A stretch of 64,000 bases of DNA from Crotalaria pallida (Eukaryota > Streptophyta > Magnoliopsida > Fabales > Fabaceae), in contig CM075655.1 in the NCBI GenBank assembly GCA_037953625.1, positions 77,465,501-77,529,500 of the forward strand, given 5' to 3'. The stretch's first letter is position 1, and each line of letters begins with the position of its first letter. Position numbers and translations under genes: made by a program. The notes beneath the pieces were generated by a model. The model was not told the origin of the DNA. It was given only the letters and a program-made list of their open reading frames with translations, and made no database searches. This document shows positions 33,036-45,007 of the stretch, in pieces.

Positions 33036-34349
33036 GTATGTTTCACTTTCATTTTATCATAACATCACATCTCATGAATATTCAAGTACAACCATCATCT
33101 CCAAGACACATATTATCATATAACTGTTATTGTCACATTTACACTTAACAAATTTAGTCAAGCACGACATCCATCAAGGTTCCTTGTCACACAATCACCA
33201 TCCTCTAATTTTTGATTCATTTAATAATAAACATCACTTCCCTTTTACCAAGCTATTTATCCTTAATCCATTCTTTAATTACTCACTCATAATTTTCCAT
33301 CTATCCCACCTTACTTAGCCCTTTCTATATGACTTGCCTACGTTAACACTTAGTCCATTATTTGCTTTACGAGCCACCAAACCAAGCACGATATGAACAT
33401 ACATTAATGACGAGTAACAATCAACAGATGGTAAACAAAACAGTCAACATACTCAGGTATGTCTCAGAGTAATATAAATTAAGTCAGCTCCCTAGGGTTC
33501 TTGACTCCCTACTTAATTAACATATATCCTACGCATTTAGCGGCAATTATACCCTAAGGTTCATTTCATGCATTTTATAATTTAAATATCCTATGGTTTA
33601 TTCTCTGAATCAATTATCTACACCTAGTTATCATTACAACAACCTAGAATCTATATCCTAAGCAAAGGTAATACAAACCCCTCTTACCTTCCTAAGAGGT
33701 GGTGATGAATCTCAAGTCCTAGCCCATTGATCCTTGGTGTTTGAGTTCCTTGTCCTTAGCTTCTCTACACTTTGACTTGTACTCACTTTGGCCCTTGAGT
33801 CCCTAGCTTTAATCTCCTACTTCTTGTCCTTAATGATGAGGTTGATAGGTATAACTCTCCCTAGTTGTTAGGTTTACAAATCCATGGAAATAGAGAGGGA
33901 GAAGGTCACGAATTTGGTGGAGGAGAGGAGGAAGGATTTGTTGGCCAATATCATGATTGATCTTTGCTAGGGATGAGGGGTGGGTTGATTTTGTGGCTTG
34001 GTCTTGGGTTCTTGATGAATGATGATGATTAGGTGTTCTTGGTGTTAAAGGGGATCTCATGAAGGTGGAGGTGGAACCATGGTGTTTTGGGGTGGTGGTG
34101 GTTGCTCTTGCTCTTGGTTTGTGAAGGTTGTTGATGATGATGTTTGGATCAAGAGAGGTGGTGATTTTGTGTTCATGGTGCTTGAGGGAGGATGGGAAGA
34201 AGATGATGGATGAAGAAGAAGGAAATGGGTTGGTGTTGGTGGTTTTGTGTGATTCATGGTGCCCCTTGACAAGAAGAAAGGATCGTGAGGTGGGGAAGGA
34301 GTGACTTGGTCACCAAGTCCAAATCGGATGGCTGAGATTTGGCATCAGA
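33036..34349 (-). other. RE-G LTR middle part, no gene
   Basis: Ordinary LTR sequence with similarity to the RE-A LTR at about 33480-33620 and a T/G-rich (plus) tract at 33830-34260. That tract reads as CT/CA-rich leader on the minus strand. Open frames here are low-complexity and not credible genes. Confidence 0.5.
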
Positions 34350-34612
34350 CCGCGCGCACCTGGGCGCGGGTCTCGCGCTCTTGAGCGCGGCAACAGCACC
34401 AGCTCATGATCTGGTGCGTGGTGCAAGAATCTCGTGCGGTCAGGAGGGAATGGCGCGCCAACTGGTGCGCCTGATGCGGGATTGGTGCGCGCAGGGCGCG
34501 CCTGGGCGAGAGTGTAGCGCGCCTGGGCGAGAATCTGTCTGAGTTGGTGCATCTGATGCACCCTGGTGCGCCTGGGCATGCACCGGTGCGCTTGGGCGTG
34601 AACCAGTAAGTC
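34350..34612 (-). promoter_or_regulatory. GC-rich palindrome cluster in RE-G U3
   Basis: Unlike its AT-rich surroundings, this stretch is packed with GCGC words. It includes perfect inverted repeats GCGCTC-TT-GAGCGC (34375-34388) and GGTGCATC-T-GATGCACC (34546-34562), plus repeated TGGTGCGCCTG-like words. It lies about 360-620 bp inside the LTR, where other families carry TANNCGNNTA palindromes. Confidence 0.6.
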
Positions 34613-34972
34613 CAGACTTCGATTCGCCGTAACTTTTTCGTTAACCGTCAGATCTTGCTCTAATTTTGAGACAAGCTTCCTAAGACCCTTATCTTCACAT
34701 CCAACTGTTGGAATTGGGTTTGGATCTATGGATATTTTATTCCTAATTTTCTTGCATCGAATGCATTCTAGCACTTTAAACCCCGATTTAACTCCCGATT
34801 CGACTTCGATAATTTCACCTCTTAATACCTATACATCCTACACAACCCCTAGTACTTAAAATGGCTGCTCTCCTTCTTCCCAAAATTCTTTAAGCAATTA
34901 GTCTACCCATTCCCTACACTTTAAACCTATTAATTCACTAATTATGCTTGGAATTAAATTAGGGATGTTACA

Positions 34973-35230
34973 GTTCTCCCCCACTTATTAGAATTTCGTC
35001 CCCGAAATTCCGTTCAATTCCTTCAAATGGAGAACCATCCCAAACAAAGGGTTGCTAAACTATCATACTCACTTAGCTTCGGTTCTACTCCCCCACTTGG
35101 AATCGGCATACTACCTTGCTTAAGTACGCTACCGGACTCATGCATCCAATGAAGAATACAAATCGTGGTTTAGTTTGGTTAGACTAGAAACAAAATGCTC
35201 TAAAGTTTTTGAGGTTTACTCCGATGTCGG
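34973..35230 (-). other. RE-G internal 3' end with PPT and pre-PPT hairpin
   Basis: Minus strand: GAATTTCG-GGGA-CGAAATTC (35010-34991), then AAGTGGGGGAGAAC and the LTR start at 34972. It is cut at 35231 by RE-E. With 28391-28727, this shows internal sequence on both sides of one LTR. Confidence 0.75.
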
Positions 35231-35801
35231 TGTAACGCTCTTTCTTATGAAAAGGTTTTGCTTGATTTATTTGGACTTGTATAGTTTTCCAAAAATTAGG
35301 GCGGAAAATTTTTTCTTCTTAATACACTTGGTTTGTAAGTGAAAATCAAAGAGTCGAAATCCGGAAAGTTATAAATCATTGAAAAGCAGTCGAGGGTTTT
35401 TGAAATAAATATTATTTTCATTAATGAAACCATTAGTCCCTCAATTGCAAGTTCTTTAAAAACTGATCAATACCGGATTTCTAAAACTCATTCGAAAACC
35501 AGCGGAATATTGAAATGCGTAAAGTGAACCTTAGTTGTAGATAATAAGTGATAAAAGTCTGTTACATAGTAGGTACAAGTCCATAAAACACTCTGACAAT
35601 ACCTCACCAAAAGCAATATTTACAATATGTAAAACTCAAAAGAAAAGGGTATCATCAGAGCTGGTTACTGGTCCACTGCAGCTACTCCATAGTCAGAGAT
35701 CACCGGTTTCGTCCAACCAAAAGCTATACAACTATTTCGGATTCCGGATTACATCCACTATGCACACCCTTAAAGTTCGTCCATCCGAGGGCACAAAGAG
35801 T

Positions 35802-35990
35802 TTAAAACTGGGGTATGTGCATAACGTAAATAATCGGAATACGAAACCTACGAGGACGAAAGCGAACTACGGGATTGGGATGGTAGAGAGTGATCTCTAC
35901 TTCACCCTCAAAAACAATCCGGTGATCCTGATACTCCCAAACGCAGTCAAGGAGCGGGCGGATCTCGATGCAAAGCAGACATCTGGCCAT
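35802..35990 (-). CDS. LTR-encoded reading frame of RE-E, copy 1 (62 aa), unknown function
   Basis: Minus-strand ATG at 35990 follows CTCTCCTGCCCTTTTAG, a good splice-acceptor shape; stop TAA at 35804-35802. It shares FEGEVEITLYHPNP and RPRRFRIPIIY with the F frame at 31707-32192, with mostly third-position differences, but ends about 100 residues earlier. It lies in the downstream part of the LTR (about 3 kb from its start), so it would be transcribed from the LTR promoter if at all. Function unknown; possibly a captured host exon kept by the element. Confidence 0.5.
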   Translation of the reverse strand: MARCLLCIEIRPLLDCVWEYQDHRIVFEGEVEITLYHPNPVVRFRPRRFRIPIIYVMHIPQF

Positions 35991-36229
35991 TACCTAAAAG
36001 GGCAGGAGAGTAAGCCTAACACAGCCGCATTATCGAATATGCCTAAGCCCTAACATTCACAGTTAGATAAACCGCAGCAATAACCAGTGCAATAATGCAT
36101 ATAAATATGAGCACACACCAGTTTAGTTATTATCTTTCAAGATAGGTGGCATGATGCATGTACATGTTTCTCCAACTCCGAGGCCTCTATGTCCACCGGG
36201 TCCAGATCTGAGGAACGGTGCGTTCAAGA

Positions 36230-36341
36230 ACGCGACACGGCTTACGGCACGTCTGCCAGCGTAAAAGGCACGGCTTACGGTGTTTCCACCAGTGTAGAAG
36301 GCACGACTTACAGTGTTTCAACCTGTGTAGAAGGCACGACT
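36230..36341 (-). repeat. RE-E LTR 33-bp tandem repeats (left piece)
   Basis: Units of about 33 bp built on GGCACGACTTACAGTG and TTCCACCAGCGTA. RE-B inserted within a unit; the array resumes at 45404. Confidence 0.85.
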
Positions 36342-36631
36342 TGTAACATCCCAAATTTAATTCCTAGTATAATTGATGATGGTCAAGCTTAGAGTGAAGG
36401 AAATAACGATATGGAGTTAAAAATAGTGGATTGAAGGCTTGATTTTGGGATTAATAACATAGGATATTAAGAAATTTAAAATAAAAGATTTACAACTCAA
36501 AACATAAATTCCACCGTTGGATATGAAGGTTAGTAGGTATAGAAGCTTGCTTTAAAATTTGAGCCAGATCCAACGGGTAACGAAGAAGTTATGGCATTTT
36601 GAAATGCCAAGAAAAAGGAGACAATCCAGAC

Positions 36632-36745
36632 TACTCGAGTAGTGCCTGAATTACTCGAGTAGTGCCTGAATTAATCGAGTAGTACACTAACTACTCGAGT
36701 AGTTTGAGCAAACAGAATGTCCATAAAATTTGGACTACTCGAGTA
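36632..36745 (+). promoter_or_regulatory. TACTCGAGTA cluster in RE-B 5' LTR, strict 20-bp phase
   Basis: Decamers at 36632, 36652, 36672 (TAATCGAGTA) and 36692 are exactly 20 bp apart; a fifth is at 36736. An A/T run resembling a TATA region (AAATAAATAAAA) follows at about 36768. Confidence 0.8.
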
Positions 36746-38117
36746 GTGCGTACTGGATCAGAAAAAAATAAATAAAACGTGAATGGGGGTCTTCTTCCCC
36801 ATTCATTCCCCTTTGCCTTCTCTCTCTAGGGCTCGAAACCCTCCCCTTTCTCTCTCTAAATTCCTTCTCATTTCTCCACTCTAATCCATAATAAACTACC
36901 AAAAATCAATCCCCATCATACACTAACACATAATCATTCCTCAATCTCCTCTATTTCCCCTCCCCACCTTGCTTTCTCTCTCAAGACATGGGTATGAGTT
37001 AGGGTTCAAAGGTTTCAACACCCACTCTTGATTTCCACCATTTCAAGCTCAAAGTAAGTGAGATTCAAGCTTTCCTCCTCATTTCCTTCATGTTATACGA
37101 ATTTTCCCCCATAATCTCTAACTAATTTCACTTCTTTTGCTTCATGGCTCATTTTCTCTCTCCTCCATCCATGGTGGTTTTTGATTCTAAGCCATGGAAG
37201 CTTCACTTTTCTTGAGTTTTGGCATGACCCATGATATGAATGTTAATCTTTTCTTGTTATGGCTCTTATATTAGGTTCCTCCCTTTTCCCTTGGTTCATA
37301 GCTCATTCGGTGGCGAGATTTTCAAGCTTAGAGCAAGTAAAATCACCTTATCTCCAAGCGTTTGAGGTAAGGGGGTGGATATAGTGAGCTTTTCCTTGTT
37401 CTAGGGAGTAGGTTCTAGTTAGTATATAATGCTTGTTAGGGTTATGTGTTAGGGGAGAACATTAGATTATAAATCCCTAGGTTATTGAAAATGGAATTCT
37501 AATTAATTAAATGTGCATGATGATTGAATGTTAAGACTAGAAAAAGGAAACCCAATAATATAAGAATGAATTATTTGATAAATGAAATTTGGTTAATGAT
37601 TATATTGAAGTACATGAGGAATTGGGTAATGTGAAAGTGAAGGACATAAGTGATTTCTATGATTATTGACTTTATTTGTAAAGTTGTGAATTAAATGATA
37701 ATTAATTACTGTAGCGAATATATGTATGTGTTGTGGAATAAATTGATATAGGAAGAAAGGGAATGGAAACGATTAAATGTGATAAATGTGCATATTTGTA
37801 TCTAATTGTTAAATAAGTAAAAATGTTAAGTATTATCAATTGTGAATAAAGATCATGGTTTATGAATTGAACTTGTGAATATAGGAAACAGAAGTAAAAT
37901 GATTATGTGCAAACCAAAGTAAAAGATGATATATGCAAAATTAAAATGAAGGGCGAATCGAAATGTTGGTCTATAAAAGAGAACACTATTTGGTATGATT
38001 GTGATAACTGAGAAAGGAAATGAATAAGGTAATTACATGAATCATTAGTTGTGGAATGTGTGTTGTTGTATTTAAATGTGTTACAATTAATTGAACAAGA
38101 AAGTGAATAATTCTTGG

Positions 38118-38740
38118 CCTCTGAATTGAGGCGCCGAACATTGAGAATGTGGTTTATGCGTTGGCCTCTGATTTGAGGTGACAATTAAAGGAAAGATTTG
38201 ATAAATGATATAGGGAATGAGTATGGATAAAGAATGAATGGGAAATGTGTGTAAGTGTATTAGTGATTGTATGTGTTAAGTTGTTTGTGTAAGATGGTGA
38301 AAGTATGATTTGGCCTCTGATGTCAGGTAAAGTGAAATGAAAATGTAATAAGTGCGTTGGCCTCTGTTTTGAGGTGACGATTAATGAAAAGTGATGATTT
38401 GGCTGACCTCTTATATGAGGGGCACAAAATGAATGAAAGTAATAGAGTGTTGACCTCTGACCTGAGGGACACCGTATGAATTAAGGTGAATGAGTGTTGA
38501 CCTCTGACCTGAGGGACACATGATGAAATAAAGTGTTGACCTCTGACCTGAGGGACACAAGATGAAATGAATGTTATTGGGTGTTGACCTCTGACCTGAG
38601 GGACACCGGATGAAATGAAGAACTGAGTGTTGACTTCTGACCTGAGGGACACATAATTTAAATATGGAAAAGTAAAAGGGCCTCTGTTTTGAGGTGTCAA
38701 ATTTGTTGAATGAAAATTGTTCATTGGCCTCTGATTTGAG
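38118..38740 (+). repeat. RE-B LTR array of CCTC-N6-GAGG hairpins
   Basis: More than ten copies of GGCCTCTG(N)xTGAGG or GACCTCTGACCTGAGGGACAC, each an inverted CCTC...GAGG with a six-base loop that varies (TGACCT, TGATTT, TGTTTT, TGAATT, TTATAT). The reading frame seen across it on the minus strand is a translation of the repeat, not a gene. Confidence 0.85.
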
Positions 38741-39037
38741 GTGATGTATTGAAATGAAATGAGTATGTCAAATGAACAAATTAATAATGAAAATGGATGT
38801 TGAAATGAATAATGGAAATGGATGTTGAAATGAATTATGGAAATGGATGTTGAAATGGAATAATGAAAATGGAAATGTGAAATAAATAATGAGTATGGAA
38901 ATAATGGAATGGGTATGGTGTGCAATATGTGAATATATGCTTATTTGCTAATTGTGCTTGACCTAGTGGGTCGTTATGTCTAGTTAGAAACTGCCTTCTA
39001 TTTCATGTGCAATGCTCACTCCCTTACATTTTCAGGT

Positions 39038-39100
39038 ATGGAGATTGAGTTGGCACAGCCCCCGGCCGAGCAGGAGTACTTTCCCTTACAGGGAGAGTAG
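39038..39100 (+). other. Micro reading frame in RE-B LTR (copy 1, 20 aa)
   Basis: The acceptor-like TTACATTTTCAG is followed by ATG at 39038 and a frame MEIELAQPPAEQEYFPLQGE ending in TAG. It matches the RE-A peptide in the AEQ-D/E-Y-x-P-x-QGE-stop part. Confidence 0.45.
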
Positions 39101-39500
39101 GGTTATTATGGGATATGGAAGAATATTATGAACTTAAGCCTCCTACACTATTTTAATGTAAAATTTGTTATTCATATTTTAAGTGAGGCTTAGGATGTTT
39201 TATTTTGACAAAGTTATATGTTTTGGTTATGACACTCAAACTTAGTATTTTCCGCTATTACTCTGATATATTTGGAGCCCATGGGGCCTTGATATGATTT
39301 AGAAATATAATCTGAAGCCCTGCTGGCTATTAGTTGTTTATTTGAAAATTTTTTATACAGGTTAAATTTTGGAAAGTCCGAAAAATAGACAAAACTCCGT
39401 CCGTTTGACGGGTGATTTTACTAAACTAAAAAGGAATTTTTAAGTTCACATTTTTAATACTTGGGAATTAAGGGTAATATTTATTAGGGTGTTACATTTA

Positions 39501-39512
39501 TGGTATCAAAGC
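39501..39512 (+). other. RE-B primer binding site
   Basis: TGGTATCAAAGC, one base off the initiator-Met-type site, four bases after the LTR end. Confidence 0.88.
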
Positions 39513-39674
39513 AGTTTCCCTCGGCCTTTGGAGTATGAACTCACTACTCCTATGGTTACTCACCGAGCGAGTAACCCAAGTACTTAGTTTAGTGTCTAAG
39601 TGAAGTTATAGGATATTAGTAGTTTTATTTAATTATTCTATCATTAACTGGTTTCCCTTCCATGACTGAACAGT

Positions 39675-40802
39675 ATGGCAGGGAGATGGGCTGATAATGA
39701 TAGGATTGCTGCAATTCTCGAAACTCTGGTTCAATTGCAGCAGAACCAAGCCCAAGTTCAGCAGCAACAAGCTGATAATCTTGCAAACCTGCAGCAGAAT
39801 CAAGCCCAGAACATTGAAGTAGCTGCAGCAGCTGCTGCAGCAGCACTCCAGCCTCCTCCACTACCACCAGTGGAGATTGACTGGATGGGCCGCTTTAGAA
39901 AAAGCGATCCGCCGAAGTTTGAAGGGGGTTACAATCCCGATGGAGCTCAAAGATGGCTCCAGGAGATGGAGAAGGTGTTTCGCTCACTGCAGCCACCAGG
40001 TGACCAGTATATGCGACTAGTGGAGTATGTTCTGATGGGTGAGGCGGAACATTGGTGGGACCAACAGAGGAGAGGTCTGGAAGCAGCTAATGAGCTTATT
40101 TCATGGGATCTTTTCAAGATCCGTTTTCTGGGAAAGTACTTTCCGGAAAATGTAAGGAGGGAGAAGGAAGCGGATTTTCTTGAGCTGAAGCAAGGGAGCC
40201 TCAGTGTTGGAGAATATGCAGCTCAGTTTGAGGATCACATTCGTTATTCTGGCAGCTATCGGGATGCAGATGAACGCACTAAGTGTATCAAGTTTGAGGC
40301 TGGTCTCAATTCCAAGATCAAAACTGTCTTTGTCTATCAGGGAATCTCTAATGTCTCTCAACTACTGAACATGACCAGTGCTTATGAAGATTCTCTCTAG
40401 CAGGAACAAGCAGGGGAGCGAAGCAGGGCATCTCAGAGATTGTCTGGTCCTATTAGGGGCAAGGGACCGATTCAGAAGTCTGGTCCATACTCTCATTCCG
40501 GGGTCACGTTTCCTAGGGAACCCGGACCAACAATGAATGCTTATGGTCCAATACCAACTTGTCAGCACTGTGGCAGGATGCATAGGGGAGTGTGCTGGAC
40601 ATTGGGTCGAAAGGAGGGGTTATGCTTTCACTGTGGACAACCCGGACATTTTGCTTCAAATTGTCCTAAGAACCCAATGAAGAAGGAGATTAATGCTACT
40701 AAGGCACAGAAGGCCTGTGGTGGTCCATCATTGCAGAAGGGAAAATTGTTTACCGTCGAGGGTGACGAGGTGGACCCAGCTAATATGGCCGCAGGTAACT
40801 AA
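39675..40802 (+). pseudogene. gag: RE-B gag with one in-frame stop
   Basis: ATG at 39675 opens a 375-codon frame broken only by TAG at 40398-40400 (codon 242). The N-terminus is Gln-rich with an Ala run (about residues 20-60). The retrotrans_gag domain follows (FRKSDPPKFEGGYNPD, EHWWDQQRRG, WDLFKIRFLGKYFPE). A CQHCGRMHRGVC piece and a complete knuckle CFHCGQPGHFASNC (C317, C320, H325, C330) then occur. The frame ends shortly after the knuckle, where autonomous relatives continue into protease. The stop lies between capsid-like and zinc parts. Readthrough, or a capsid-only product, is possible but unproven. Confidence 0.9.
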
Positions 40803-41057
40803 TGTTTGCCAAGTCCATGCGTAATGTTTCTAAGTTCAATTGATGTGGAGTTAGTTTTCCCCTTATTTAGCTAAATAGTGAGTTAGTAATGTCTTAGGGT
40901 AGAATTGTTTAAAAAAATGTTGGATATCTGCCTCTCCAAATACAATCCTTTTCTTATAGATAACATATGAGAGACCTTAGAAAGAATTCTTAAGTTTGAG
41001 AATTCTAGTACCAAGTGACCAATACTATGCTGTGATGTGTTATTTGATGTAATGTGA

Positions 41058-41080
41058 GGTTAGAACTGATCACTCTAATC
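41058..41080 (+). other. RE-B hairpin 1 with TGATCA loop
   Basis: GGTTAGA pairs with TCTAATC (one G-U) around loop ACTGATCAC (41065-41073). Confidence 0.6.
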
Positions 41081-41149
41081 CTTGCATTTGTTAAATGATG
41101 ACATTACTGATAGAACCTGACAGTGATGTGTTGTTGGTAGACGTGAGGA

Positions 41150-41166
41150 TGGGATTGATCACCTCA
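41150..41166 (+). other. RE-B hairpin 2 with TGATCA loop
   Basis: TGGG pairs with CTCA (one G-U) around loop ATTGATCAC; weaker than the others. An outer TTGGTAGA/TCTATCAA pairing (about 41134-41173, one G-U) mirrors the perfect outer stem in RE-A. Confidence 0.5.
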
Positions 41167-42190
41167 ATTCTTGCATCTATCAATAAATGCTATCATTGTA
41201 ACCTTTAAAGTGAAAGTAGACAACCAAAGAAGTGACATCCAAGGAAAATAATTCTTGTAAGTGAAGCCAACCTTACCCCGAAACATTCGTTTAAAAGCTT
41301 CATATAGAGTTAGAGAGTAGATAGAAAATAGTTCTAAAGAAAAGAAGTCTTGGCATATGCTACTTGTTCCAAAGTAGTATAGCTAAGTGCTAATCCCTTG
41401 GATGAGTTAAGACAGTTCTCCAGAAGTTATTCTTAACCATCATATCAACTAAATTAATCTTGAAGCAATTTGACAGTTGCTTCGAATCTTTTCTCGGTTC
41501 TTAGATAACCACTCATAAGAATAGCCGGTTTTGCCGAATTTGTAAAATCCCTGCGTTGAGACCAAACATCTTAATAATTGACTCAGCCACCGGCAAGTTG
41601 TCGTACCCTTCACATTTGGTAGTTGGGTAAATCTTGGAACTAATGTGGACTTCTTCCTTCCTAATCTTTTTAGTCGATTCATGGAAGAAGTTGATTGTGG
41701 GGCATTTAGTAGGAATTGTGTCTGCTCTAATCAACTAAGCATTGGGGTGCTTCTTGTGCATGAATGCTTGTGTTTTTGAAAGATCCTAAACCTTACCGGT
41801 GCAAGTCAATCCTGGTGAGAAGATAAACTCTAAGGCGTTCTATTCTACAAAAATCTTCGCATGCCTCGATCCCAGGGTATCTATTCTGGGAAAGATTCTA
41901 AAACTATTCTGGAAATGCTAATTATTTCGAGTTTTCCCGTATCTAGCTAATGCAACTCCTGTCTTGCATCTATCCGAAGGACGATCGGAGGCGGATTAAC
42001 CCGATCCCACACCCTTTAGCAGAGCGGTAATTGGGTATGTTGATGCCAAGTGGGGGAGCACTTTCTACCCTAATTGAAATTCTGTCTAGGTAAGGGCAAA
42101 TCGAAGGACTGACGAAAGAAACCAAAGGGGATTAAAGATAGGAATCGCGAGTCCTATCACCGGGGTGATTCTTCATTTACTAAACCTAAC

Positions 42191-42229
42191 GGAATTTCGG
42201 GGGCGAAATTCCAATAAGTGGGGGAGAAT
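42191..42229 (+). other. RE-B pre-PPT hairpin and polypurine tract
   Basis: Perfect 9-bp stem GGAATTTCG/CGAAATTCC (42191-42212), then AAGTGGGGGAGAAT before TGTAAC at 42230. Confidence 0.88.
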
Positions 42230-42518
42230 TGTAACATCCCAAATTTAATTCCTAGTATAATTGATGATGGTCAAGCTTAGAGTGAAGGAAATAACGATAT
42301 GGAGTTAAAAATAGTGGATTGAAGGCTTGATTTTGGGATTAATAACATAGGATATTAAGAAATTTAAAATAAAAGATTTACAACTCAAAACATAAATTCC
42401 ACCGTTGGATATGAAGGTTAGTAGGTATAGAAGCTTGCTTTAAAATTTGAGCAAGATCCAACGGGTAAGAAGAAGTTATGGCATTTTGAAATGCCAAGAA
42501 AAAGGAGACAATCCAGAC

Positions 42519-42652
42519 TACTCGAGTAGTGCCTGAATTACTCGAGTAGTGCCTGAATTAATCGAGTAGTCCACTGACTACTCGAGTAGTTTGAGCAAAC
42601 AGAATGTCCAGAAAATTTGGACTACTCGAGTAGTCCACTAACTACTCGAGTA
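42519..42652 (+). promoter_or_regulatory. TACTCGAGTA cluster in RE-B 3' LTR
   Basis: Decamers at 42519, 42539, 42559 and 42579, then 42623 and 42643; all neighbours within a group are 20 bp apart. The copy at 42643 has no counterpart in the 5' LTR. Confidence 0.8.
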
Positions 42653-44944
42653 GTGCGTACTGCATCAGAAAAAAATAAATAAAACGTGAATGGGGGTCTT
42701 CTTCCCCATTCATTCCCCTTTGCCTTCTCTCTCTAGGGCTCGAAACCCTCCCCTTTCTCTCTCTAAATTCCTTCTCATTTCTCCACTCTAATCCATAATA
42801 AACTACCAAAAATCAATCCCCATCATACACTAACACATAATCATTCCTCAATCTCCTCTATTTCCCCTCCTCACCTTGCTTTCTCTCTCAAGACATGGGT
42901 ATGACTTAGGGTTCAAAGGTTTCAACACCCACTCTTGATTTCCACCATTTCAAGCTCAAAGTAAGTGAGATTCAAGCTTTCCTCCTCATTTCCTTCATGT
43001 TATACGAATTTTCCCCCATAATCTCTAACTAATTTCACTTCTTTTGCTTCATGGCTCATTTTCTCTCTCCTCCATCCATGGTGGTTTTTGATTCTAAGCC
43101 ATGGAAGCTTCACTTTTCTTGAGTTTTGGCATGACCCATGATATGAATGTTAATCTTTTCTTATTATGGCTCTTATATTAGGTTCCTCCCTTTTCCCTTG
43201 GTTCATAGCTCAATCGGTGGCGAGAATTTCAAGCTTAGAGCAAGTAAAATCACCTTATCTCCAAGTGTTTGAGGTAAGGGGGTGGATATAGTGAGCTTTG
43301 CCTTGTTCTAGGGACTAGGTTCTAGTTAGTATATAATGCTTGTTAGGGTTATGTGTTAGGGGAGACCATTAGATTATAAATCCCTAGGTTATTGAAAATG
43401 GAATTCTAATTAATTAAATGTGCATGATGATTGGATGTTAAGACTAGAAAAAGGAAACCCAATAATATAAGAATGAATTATTTGATAAATGAAATTTGGT
43501 TAATGATTATATTGAAGTACATGAGAAATTGGGTAATGTGAAAGTGAAGGACATAAGTGATTTCTATGATTATTGACTTTATTTGTAAAGTTGTGAATTA
43601 AATGATAATTAATTACTGTAGCGAATATATGTATGTGTTGTGGAAAAAATTGATATAGGAAGAAAGGGAATGGAAACGATTAAATGTGATAAATGTGCAT
43701 ATTTGTATCTAATTGTTAAATAAGTAAAAATGTTAAGTATTATCAATTGTGAATAAAGATCATGGTTTATGAATTGAACTTGTGAATATAGGAAACGGAA
43801 GTAAAATGATTATGTGCAAACCAAAGTAAAAGATGATATATGCAAAATTAGAATGAAGGGCGAATCGAAATGTTGGTCTATAAAAGAGAACACTATTTGG
43901 TATGATTCTGATAACTGAGAAAGGAAATGAATAAGGTAATTACATGAATCATTAGTTGTGGAATGTGTTTTGTTGTATTTAAATGTGTTACAATTAATTG
44001 AACAAGAAAGTGAATAATTCTTGGCCTCTGAATTGAGGCGCCGAACATTGAGAATGTGGTTTATGCGTTGGCCTCTGATTTGAGGTGACGATTAAAGGAA
44101 AGATTTGATAAATGATATAGGGAATGAGTATGGATAAAGAATGAATGGGAAATGTGTGTAAGTGTATTAGTGATTGTATGTGTTAAGTTGTTTGTGTAAG
44201 ATGGTGAAAGTATGATTTGGCCTCTGATGTGAGGTAAAGTGAAATGAAAATGTAATAAGTGCGTTGGCCTCTGTTTTGAGGTGACGATTAATGGAAAGTG
44301 ATGATTTGGCTGACCTCTGATATGAGGGGCACAAAATGAATGAAAGTAATAGAGTGTTGACCTCTGACCTGAGGGACACCGTATGAATTAAGGTGAATGA
44401 GTGTTGACCTCTGACCTGAGGGACACAGAATGAAATAAAGTGTTGACCTCTGACCTGAGGGACACAAGATGAAATGAATGTTATTGGGTGTTGACCTCTG
44501 ACCTGAGGGACACCGAATGAAATGAAGAACTGAGTGTTGACCTCTGACCTGAGGGACACATAATTTAAATATGGAAAAGTAAAAGGGCCTCTGTTTTCAG
44601 GTGACAAATCTGTTGAATGAAAATTGTTCATTGGCCTCTGATTTGAGGTGATGTATTGAAATGAAATGAGTATGTGAAATGAACAAATTAATAATGGAAA
44701 TGGATGTTGAAATGAATAATGGAAATGGATGTTGAAATGAATAATGGAAATGGATGTTGAAATGGAATAATGAAAATGGAAATGTGAAATAAATAATGAG
44801 TATGGAAATAATGGAATGGGTATGGTGTGCAATATGTGAATATATGCTTATTTGCTAATTGTTCTTGACCTAGTGGGTCGTTATGTCTAGTTAGAAACTG
44901 CCTTCTATTTCATGTGCAATGCTCACTCCCTTACATTTTCAGGT

Positions 44945-45007
44945 ATGGAGATTGAGTTGGCACAGCCCCCGGCCGAGCAGGAGTACTTTCCCTTACAGGG
45001 AGAGTAG
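44945..45007 (+). other. Micro reading frame in RE-B LTR (copy 2)
   Basis: The same 20-residue frame and acceptor-like site as at 39038-39100. Confidence 0.45.

Larger units (their letters stand above)
28728..34972 (-). repeat. RE-G LTR (about 2989 bp without the F insertion)
   Basis: Plus view: starts TGTAACACTTAG at 28728 and ends GATGTTACA at 34972, interrupted by solo LTR F. The minus-strand start TGTAACATCCCTAATTTAA resembles the RE-B LTR start. Sequence near 33490 matches the reverse complement of the RE-A LTR (CCCTAGGGTTCTTG). It is flanked by a PPT on its upstream side and a PBS on its downstream side. Confidence 0.8.
36342..39496 (+). repeat. RE-B 5' LTR
   Basis: From TGTAACATCCC to GGGTGTTACA. 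It contains the palindrome cluster at 36632-36745, a CT-rich leader near 36780-37010, the CCTC/GAGG array and an acceptor-plus-micro-frame. Confidence 0.93.
40803..42190 (+). other. RE-B non-coding region downstream of gag
   Basis: No credible reading frame. The stretch 41050-41200 is similar to 4230-4370 of RE-A and carries the two TGATCA-loop hairpins. No pol remnant is seen. Confidence 0.7.

Noticed and set aside
38323..38925. 200-codon minus-strand frame (and 44167-44832, 221 codons)
   Set aside because: It is a translation of the CCTC/GAGG repeat array in the RE-B LTRs (recurring SLRSEVNT); no start context or domain.
41449..41734. 73-77-codon minus-strand frames in RE-B
   Set aside because: Overlapping, antisense, no domain; not conserved in RE-A.
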